64,000 nt of DNA from Zhengitettix transpicula (Eukaryota > Arthropoda > Insecta > Orthoptera > Tetrigidae), in the NCBI GenBank assembly GCA_037074705.1, contig CM073590.1, forward strand, positions 4,834,001-4,898,000. The letters are read 5' to 3'. The notes beneath the pieces were generated by a model. It was given only the letters and a program-made list of their open reading frames with translations, had not been told where the DNA came from and searched no databases. The translations under genes were made by a program, and so were the position numbers. Shown in pieces: positions 57,241 through 64,000 of this stretch; the first letter of the stretch is position 1, and every line of letters begins with the position of its first letter.

Positions 57241-57700
57241 ATTCGTTACCAAATGTCCTCATCCAATGGAACAATAATTAGGTTTAATAAACAAAGAACG
57301 ACGCCGAGAAACAGATTTTTGGGAGGGACAGATTTATTTTGTTCAAAGGAATTGAAAAGGATCGGCGCAGATGTGGCATTTGCAAGGAGACGACAGAGGA
57401 AGCTGTTTGACGAAAATTTGTGGGAGAGATGAGATTGAATATGACAAGAGCTTCAGATCAAAAATGTTCTGAATGAGGAGACACGAGTAGAATAATCGAC
57501 GCTCGCCATTTCCGGATGACAACGGCCGAAGTTTACCTACGCAATTCCCGCTTTTATCTCTTATTACATTTATAAAAAAAATTAATTGCAATTTTCATTG
57601 TGGTTTTTCCGTATTGAACACTGATATATTTCTTATTTTACAGTGCGCACTTTGTATATGTGGATGAATTGTTAATATTTTCGCAACAATAATTTGTAAA
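57241..57700. other. Intergenic, nothing recognised
   Basis: 57290-57560 is less AT-rich, with overlapping frames on both strands and no recognisable domain. Confidence 0.4.
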
Positions 57701-57702
57701 TC

Positions 57703-58222
57703 AAATAAATTTTATCTAACTTTTTCAAGTAATTATGTTTAAAAAATTTAATAATAAATTAAATTTATTCTATATAAAATATAGAGTTTCATTTAACAAC
57801 CTTACCACAATATGTGAAAACAGAAACCTAAAACCCAGCAAAAGTAGTAAATACTTCGTTGTACGTATTTGAAATTGCCAAATACAGGAGAGTAAAAATT
57901 CCTGAGATAAAATTTGCGTTTCATTATTTAATGTAATATTAAGAAACATTTAATTAAAGATAGAATAATGCTGTCAAATGTATTGCCAAAATCTGGAAAA
58001 CCCCCCAAAAAAACTATAGGCTTACGAATTTCAGCGTCGGTATGTTTTTAAATTTGATTGTTAGAATTCATGAACGTAAGATTTTAAATAATTAACTCAA
58101 ACTGAGGAATCTGTACAAACAACTAGATAATTAATTAGTGTTTTAACAATGGGATATATGTAAATAACATAATTAATCATCGGAACTAGCAAAGCGCGTC
58201 CTGAGAATCTCTTCATTATAAA
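57703..58222. repeat. Family F repeat, copy F1
   Basis: About 500 bases matching 60059-60590 in the same orientation at an estimated 85-90% identity. Shared landmarks are ATTATGTTTAAAAAATTTAA, ACAGAAACCTAAAACCCAGC and AGCAAAGCGCGT-CTGAGAAT. No protein is encoded. Confidence 0.85.
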
Positions 58223-59589
58223 TATTAATAATGAGTAACAAACGACTGACTTCCATGGAAGTTCCATCGAACTTAATTCCTGTCACCCCAGTGAACCAAT
58301 CAGAACCTGACGTCATTAAAATTTTACGCTTTATTTGAAATACGTTTCTTTTGATTCCAAAATAAATGCATTCATTACGTACGCCCCATTAAGTATATTG
58401 AAACCAAAATTAAAGACAAAAAGTATGCTGATTAATTTATCAGTTCCCTGGCTATACACATAAGGGAGAAAACAGTCATTGAAAATTATAATTAGGTATC
58501 GAATGATACATTGCTCATTTTAGAACATTGATTCTAGTTAAAATATCCAGACATATACATCTCATTAAATAAGAAAAAGTGAGGTATGAAATATTATCGA
58601 CTGATTCATTCTTTTGCTTGTGAAAAATATATGATATGAGACATGAAACAATATTTTTGCATCAATTTTATTCAGCATTAATAACCAAATTTTTACGTAT
58701 AATTTCAATTCAGGAACATGACTCGAATTCATCGCTTTGAATCCTCACTGATAACTGAAGAACGTTTTGAAGTCATTTTTAATGGTGTAGTTTGCAAGAA
58801 AATAACAACCATTGGTCGCTAGGTAGAATCCTTTCATGCATAAATAGTATTTTAGATTCACCGAATTATGGAACAGATATTAAGTAGATGTGCCTATGGA
58901 ATTCGAAACAACATCAAGAAATTTTCTTATCGTTGAATCAAGAATCCATTTCTTCCCTAGTGAGCCATTCGCCTGGTGTAGGGTAGCCACCATACCCTAA
59001 AGATATTATCAGTGTAAAGACCCTTGCTTTACTTACAAAAGCCAGCCTAAAGCCAGTGTAAATTTGTCTTGTATTTGTGGTGACCGAGAGAAGCGCTGTT
59101 TCACAAACAACCTGCAAGAACACACACGCACACACACAAACATCTACCAATATCGTCTTCCTCTACGAGCCATTCTTGCAGTCCTGTGTAGTCCAGTCTA
59201 GCCCCAAAACAAATTACGCCCTATGGCAAATATTAGCTCCGGAGCAACCAGGGAAAGCACCAGACGAGGGAGAAGCTTGGAAAGAGGCCTCTGCACTGCT
59301 TTGAACTGTTCAGCCCCGGCAGGCGACTGCTCAATTATTAAGCATTTCAAATTCAATTTAGCCCGAAACTTCTTCTATTATTCCTCATACTATGTAACAG
59401 GAAACTTTTATAGATGCTTTACGCAATATTACACAAGAAGATATGGCATCATTATTTTAGGAATGACAAATTGCAAAAAATGCAATTATAGAAATATAAC
59501 CAGTCAATTATGATAGAATGTAACGGAGCAACTTCAATGTCAATGTTCTCCGTCAACTGTTTCTCTTCTCTGGCGTAACGTCACTCATG
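58223..59589. other. Intergenic, nothing recognised
   Basis: Mostly AT-rich. A CA-rich stretch lies at 59118-59140, with short frames nearby that have no recognisable features. Confidence 0.45.
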
Positions 59590-59784
59590 CAAAAATTAGC
59601 CTAAGCCTTTTCGAATCAAGCGTTTGTTATTTCGAGATAAATCTATACAATAGTCTTCTGAACGAAATAAACACTTTAACCAACAATATTTATTATTTAA
59701 AAACTTGTAAATCTTTGTTCATTAATGGAGCATATTACACGCTCAAAGAGTTCGTAGATAGGAAGGACAAATTAGGCCCTCTTT
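59590..59784 (+). mobile_element. CR1/L2-group LINE fragment (RT C-terminus)
   Basis: It reads ISLSLFESSVCYFEINLYNS, then FINGAYYTLKEFVDRKD to a stop. This is the counterpart of the last 65 residues of the frame at 54120-56024 (SLSLYESSVHYSGIALFNS, LVNGTYYSVHEFLNR). Confidence 0.75.
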
Positions 59785-59814
59785 AACAAAATAGTTTGCT
59801 GATATCCTATCAAG

Positions 59815-60058
59815 TTATGCTATTATTTTACGATTATAATCCTTGTAGAATTTAACTGCCGACTTATTTTCCTTTTCATGTTTGACGGGATTCGAAGTAA
59901 AATTTCCTGCAGGCTCAATGGTATCAGGAATTGGGCAGTCGGCATTTACATTTATAACGTTTCGATCTTCTTCGGTCATATCATCAACTTGAAGATCAGG
60001 TGTGTTGTATGGCTTCATCCGCGAAACATGTACTATGTCTTTTCGATTGCATCGCTTT
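59815..60058 (-). pseudogene. Gypsy-type integrase C-terminal end, part 2
   Basis: On the minus strand the frame gives IVHVSRMKPYNTPDLQ, the usual C-terminal phrase of Ty3/gypsy pol proteins, then about 55 variable residues to a stop at 59817-59815. It continues the fragment at 60748-60591 once the inserted repeat is left out. No rest of gag-pol is present. Confidence 0.7.
60041..60058. repeat. Target-site duplication, left copy (F2)
   Basis: TTTCGATTGCATCGCTTT is repeated with one mismatch at 60591-60608. The duplicated bases belong to the gypsy coding sequence. Confidence 0.75.
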
Positions 60059-60590
60059 GATACTGAATCAATTTTATGTTACTTTTGCAATTAATTATGT
60101 TTAAAAAATTTAATAATAAATTAAATTTATTCTACATAAAAATATAGTTCCATTTAACAACCTCACCACAATACAGTAAAACAGAAACCTAAAACCCAGC
60201 AACAAGTAACAAAGATTCTTTGTACGTATTTGAAATTGCAAAATACAGGAGAATAAAATTCCTGAGATAAAATTAGCGTTACATTATGGAATCTAATATT
60301 AAGAAATGTTTAGTTAAAGATAGAATTCTGCTGTTAAATGTGTTGCCAAGAATTTGGAAAAACCATCAAACAAACTTTAGGTGTACGTATTTCAGCATCG
60401 GTATTTTTTTTAATTTGATTATTAGAATTCATAAACGTAAGTTTTTAGCTAATTAACTCAAACTGAGAATTCTGTACAAACAAGTAGGTAATTAATTACT
60501 GTTTTAACAATGGGATATATGTAAATCACATAATTAAACGTCGGAACTAGCAAAGCGCGTGCTGAGAATCTCTTCATTATACCAATGGCC
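60059..60590. mobile_element. Family F repeat, copy F2, inserted in a gypsy remnant
   Basis: 532 bases bounded by an 18-base duplication of gypsy sequence. Second copy of 57703-58222. It has no protein, no clear terminal inverted repeats and no poly(A), so the element class is open. Confidence 0.7.
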
Positions 60591-60748
60591 TTTCGATTGC
60601 ATCCCTTTCATGCAGGATCATAGTCTTCACCTTCGTAGGTGACACCAGAAAATTGGCGTAGGACTTGATAAGGTCCAAAGTATCGTTTCAATATTTTCAA
60701 AACAGATTTGAGTTCTCTTACTTATACAGCAAACCAAACTTCAAATGA
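60591..60748 (-). pseudogene. Gypsy-type integrase C-terminal region, part 1 (GPY/F)
   Basis: Minus strand: LKSVLKILKRYFGPYQVLRQ, then GVTYEGEDYDP. RYFGPY is the hallmark of the GPY/F module at the end of gypsy integrases. A stop lies in the first part, so it is a pseudogene. Confidence 0.7.
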
Positions 60749-61984
60749 ATTTTCTTAGAATCAATTATGAAACGTTGTAGTTAAATTTTATAAATGTAAT
60801 GGAATAATCTAGTTCATAACTATGAGGAAAAGTTTACTTACGATACCAAGAGATATAAAAATTTAAAATGTCTCTACAAGCTGAGATAATAAATTGACAC
60901 GTGAATATTTTTTACCCGAAATAAGTTTGGCAATGAAAAACGCTAATTTCTCGCGCACGCAATGAAAATATGAGGTTTCGTTTGAATCATTAGGCAATAT
61001 TATGTCATTTATTCGTGTTTTTCGCGTGTAGGCAGCTTGGAGACGTACTTCTGTTTTTTAAGTAAATTACTACAGTGGAATTAATAGATTCGAACCATCT
61101 CATTACGCATAAATCACTTTCAGTAAGGGTGACTGTAGCTTTTTGATACAGTATATACATAGTTCAATTCGTTAAAACACATTGTTATGGAAAAGCACAT
61201 TGCCAACCCAACTACACACAAATCTCAGAAAATCCGGGGATCAAAAAATGGTAAAACAGGACCTCGCATAAGACGTTAGAAAGTCTTAATGGTAATTTCA
61301 GCGCTGTATTTGTTTACAATTTTATTTAAATGTGTTCCACAATTGAAAAGTTTTAAAATTTCTGTTTTCATACGTTATTTGTTAAACAAAAAAATGAAAA
61401 CTTTTGTACTCGGTCTTTACTTAGTAATATGCTTAATGTGAAATTTATCAACAATATGTCATTAAAATATTTTCATATATTCAACAATTGAGGGATGCAT
61501 AAATTAAATATTGATACAAGAGATTTGAACTAAGGGTCACTATTTGAATGACGAGTTCTCGTATGCTGCCTAAGTTTTTATTTTCGATGTTTTTCATTAA
61601 ACCGAAAAGTGTACTTGTGTTGGAATACGCCACCTCTACTAGCGCCCGCTGCACGCTACTAGGGGGCCAGATTTACTCTGTGTGGGCAAACAGCATGTTA
61701 CGAGGCTCTTATCAAGATGTATTAGCCTTGCAGCAGGCACCTTAATTGGGCCTTTTATGCTAATGAAGAACACTTTAACGAAATGTGATGTTTCGTATTC
61801 CAGCGGAAGGAAAACGCCTAACGTAGAGATTTTTTACTCGGCAAATTAAAGCATAGAATAATAACTAGATGTCGAATAACATTATAAAAGTTTTATAGAA
61901 TTACGGAAACCCAGAAGGTTATACAAAAAGTATATAATTGAGAGCACGTATAAATGCAAGTCTATCTAACAAAAAATATATAGT
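60749..61984. other. Intergenic, nothing recognised
   Basis: AT-rich. The frame at 61548-61745 has no recognisable features. Confidence 0.45.
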
Positions 61985-62840
61985 CAATATGCACAGATGT
62001 GAAACACCTATTTCGATTCCGTTCTATTGAGGAAATAGGACATTACATGTACACATACAAAAACACAGCAAAATAAAAATATACAAAACTCTGAAAATAC
62101 GTCTATTAGAAATATATTAACAATACAGAAATCGGTGTATTAATAATGAAATTACTAAATAATAAATACAGGAAAGAAATTAACAACTATAAATTCAGAT
62201 AAAAATGTAAATAGATGAGAAAAAATGTGAAAAAATCATTACATAATTTTTTAAATTTTTAAAAATAATTTGATTGATACAAAAGAAACACGTACTCATG
62301 ATAAATTTTAGTTTTAATTGAAGACATTATTATTATAGATTTATAATAAAATCACTTACGACATACACGTAAATGCTATAGAATGTAATACTCGACCTTT
62401 GACTCACCATTTTCACTTATTTCAGCTGTGTTATTTGAATGTTTTACTTCTCCTCGGATGGTCAGGTAAGGTATGAAATAGGTAAAAAATAATGTGCAAA
62501 TATTTAGTATGTATTACAATTGCAAATATATTCGTAAATCCAGCGTATTTGTGTGCAATGGTTATCTGCAGCAGCAGTTAAATGACCCCTAACAAATTCA
62601 ATAAGTCAGTAATACGCACAACAGTCTAGGATATTTTTACATTTACAAATCTTCTAAGGTTATTAGCGATTTTTATATCCCTCGGTAGTCTGCTCACTAG
62701 TTTTTTTCCGGAATAATAAATATTGGATTGAAAAGGTTTATATTCTTTAAGAATTTTTTGCGGATTAGGTAAATTAAATATTAAATCTCGAGAGGTGTAG
62801 TAATACGTGTGAACGTAAGATTCTCAATAGTCCATGAGTA
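61985..62840 (-). mobile_element. Decayed CR1/L2-type LINE, 3' part
   Basis: On the minus strand, pieces at about 62830-62600 read TSRDLIFNLPNPQKILKEYK, YYSGKKLVSRLPRDIKIANN, comparable to the C-terminus of other LINEs here (YSGI-LFNSLP). The 3' tail near 62040-62000 has GTCCTATTTCCTCAATAGAA, the conserved tail motif with a damaged stem. Confidence 0.65.
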
Positions 62841-63448
62841 GTGGGGGTAAGCCGGAGCTCAGTTCATCACTAGTCTTTGTGGCGGCAACTTGGTAGCGTA
62901 AAAACCATTCTGAAAACATTGACGGAAGGAGATATATTGTGTTCAATTGTACACTAAAAAACATCCATAAAAGTTACGAGATTATGAGTACAGGGCATGA
63001 TAAAAAAAACTTTGCTGCTGCCTGCATATCCCGTTCGTAAGAATACAATGAATTATTTTAAGAGCAAAGGTGGCTTTGCTCCAAGGGGTGTGCTACATTT
63101 GGACTACAATACTCCCCTCCATGCTCTTTTACTACGATTATGACAGTACTTATGAAACCTCTCCAGCTATACAAGATTTTTACAAAACAGTACACAAATT
63201 GTTCCACAATTCTTTCCGGATAGTGCTGTAATCGTTTTTTTTGTATCTAAAAAATATTTAAGCTAAGAAAGTGAATGGTCCTAAATTGAAAAGTCATAAC
63301 ACAAAATGCATGACATACTATCATATAAGTGATTGGGTAAATTTGCTGAGCAATTACGAAGGTTATTCACAGGTGGCAGACGTCCATGTCTTAGGCGTAC
63401 AAAGGCTTTTAGAACGTTATCACAAATGTTTAAACAAATATGGAAACT
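62841..63448. other. Intergenic, nothing recognised
   Basis: AT-rich; the frame at 63271-63453 has no recognisable features. Confidence 0.4.
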
Positions 63449-63942
63449 TGTAGTAGAATATTGTAGTGAATAACAACCTTAAGTGGCCGCCCTTGTGTCC
63501 GCGGGCCCGAGAGGCCAAAACAAATTGTGGGTACAGGTCCCTTTTTTTGCATCGTTTGGGGGGGCGGAGTACGAATAAATACTCCGAACCCGGGTGAAAG
63601 GAGGACACAGACGCAGGCAGACCGAGAGAGTCGAGAGGGTGGAAAATTAAGGCGAGCGGGAAGCAACAAAGGTTTTGGAGAGAGTGGAGGCCGAAGAAGA
63701 GGTGCGGCTTACGACGAGACCAGTGACCCACTGCAAGTCGGCTGGCGCCACAAGTAAAGTAAGCATCACAATTTTTGTAAAGTGCCTTCAAAAGTAGAAT
63801 TTTTTACACAGTGCGGAAATAAGCTCTGTTCTTGAATAGCTACCGAACCGCCCACATTACCCTGTTGAGAAGGAGGACTTTATAACCAAGCCGGAGCTAA
63901 TGTTAATTTTTTGCAGACCAATGTATATCTACTGGCGCCCAA
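63449..63942 (+). mobile_element. Possible LTR ending in a primer-binding-site-like sequence
   Basis: It begins TGTAGTAGAATATTGTAGTG, contains a GC-rich part (63480-63760) and is followed by TGGCGCCCAA at 63933-63942, ten bases identical to the start of the tRNA-Lys primer site at 38471-38454. The match stops there. The GC-rich part has open frames on both strands (for example 63527-63757 plus, Arg/Gly-rich) that I do not trust. A gene exon is the alternative. Confidence 0.3.
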
Positions 63943-64000
63943 TAATATTTTTTAATGTATTTTTGTATTTTCTTGTAATAAAGTTTATTTTTAGTATTAA
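63943..64000 (+). terminator. Possible polyadenylation signal
   Basis: CTTGTAATAAAGTTTATTTT near 63974-63993 contains AATAAA and a T-rich sequence, the form of an insect mRNA 3' end on the plus strand. What transcript it would end is unknown, and the window stops here. Confidence 0.25.

Noticed and set aside
63420..63791. A 123-codon minus-strand frame and overlapping plus-strand Arg/Gly-rich frame
   Set aside because: Open frames on both strands in a GC-rich segment are expected by chance; neither resembles a known protein.

Overview
This window is nuclear DNA of an animal, almost certainly an insect. It is AT-rich, about 95% intergenic, full of decayed transposable elements, and carries one clear spliced gene with arthropod-type signals (TATA box plus TCAGT initiator, GT-AG introns, AATAAA). 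The protein belongs to DUF745 (PF05335), a family known from insects. The dense and varied repeat content suggests a large-genome insect; a polyneopteran such as a cockroach or termite is my guess, not something the sequence proves.

Layout. 0.7-1.5 kb: LTR-like repeat with a 27-bp minisatellite. 1.9-4.6 kb: a wrecked RTE/CFDP2-type LINE split by a pogo/Tigger-like DNA transposon. 5.5-6.3 kb: a 'family C' repeat. 7.9-9.3 kb: a decayed LINE on the minus strand. 13.5-17.1 kb, minus strand: the DUF745 gene, five exons, 279 residues, secreted. 21-24.2 kb: an old I-group LINE with RNase H and CCHC-like remains, broken by two later insertions. 25.7-26.5 kb: LTR-like repeat. 38.45-39.72 kb: two LTR ends facing each other, one beside an exact tRNA-Lys primer-binding site. 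44.6-46.4, 54.1-56.4, 59.6 and 62-62.8 kb: CR1/L2-group LINE copies, of which the 54.1 kb copy has an uninterrupted 634-residue reverse transcriptase frame. 59.8-60.75 kb: a gypsy integrase C-terminus split by a 530-bp repeat.

Throughout the window lies 'family A': at least 14 copies or fragments of a retroposon of about 560 bp. It is GC-rich against an AT-rich background, has a poly(A) end, is variably truncated at its 5' end, and has target-site duplications at several copies. It carries no recognisable protein and no obvious tRNA or 5S head, so it could be a long SINE-like element or the 3' end of an unseen LINE. Two hairpin repeats (29.4 and 49.6 kb) form another small family.

Only the DUF745 gene looks like a functioning host gene. 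The rest is a record of successive insertions, and nesting gives their order at several places. I found no tRNA, rRNA, CRISPR or prokaryotic-type operon. I see no convincing new biological system; the best leads are family A, the hairpin family, and the 3' stem-loop shared by the LINE tails.
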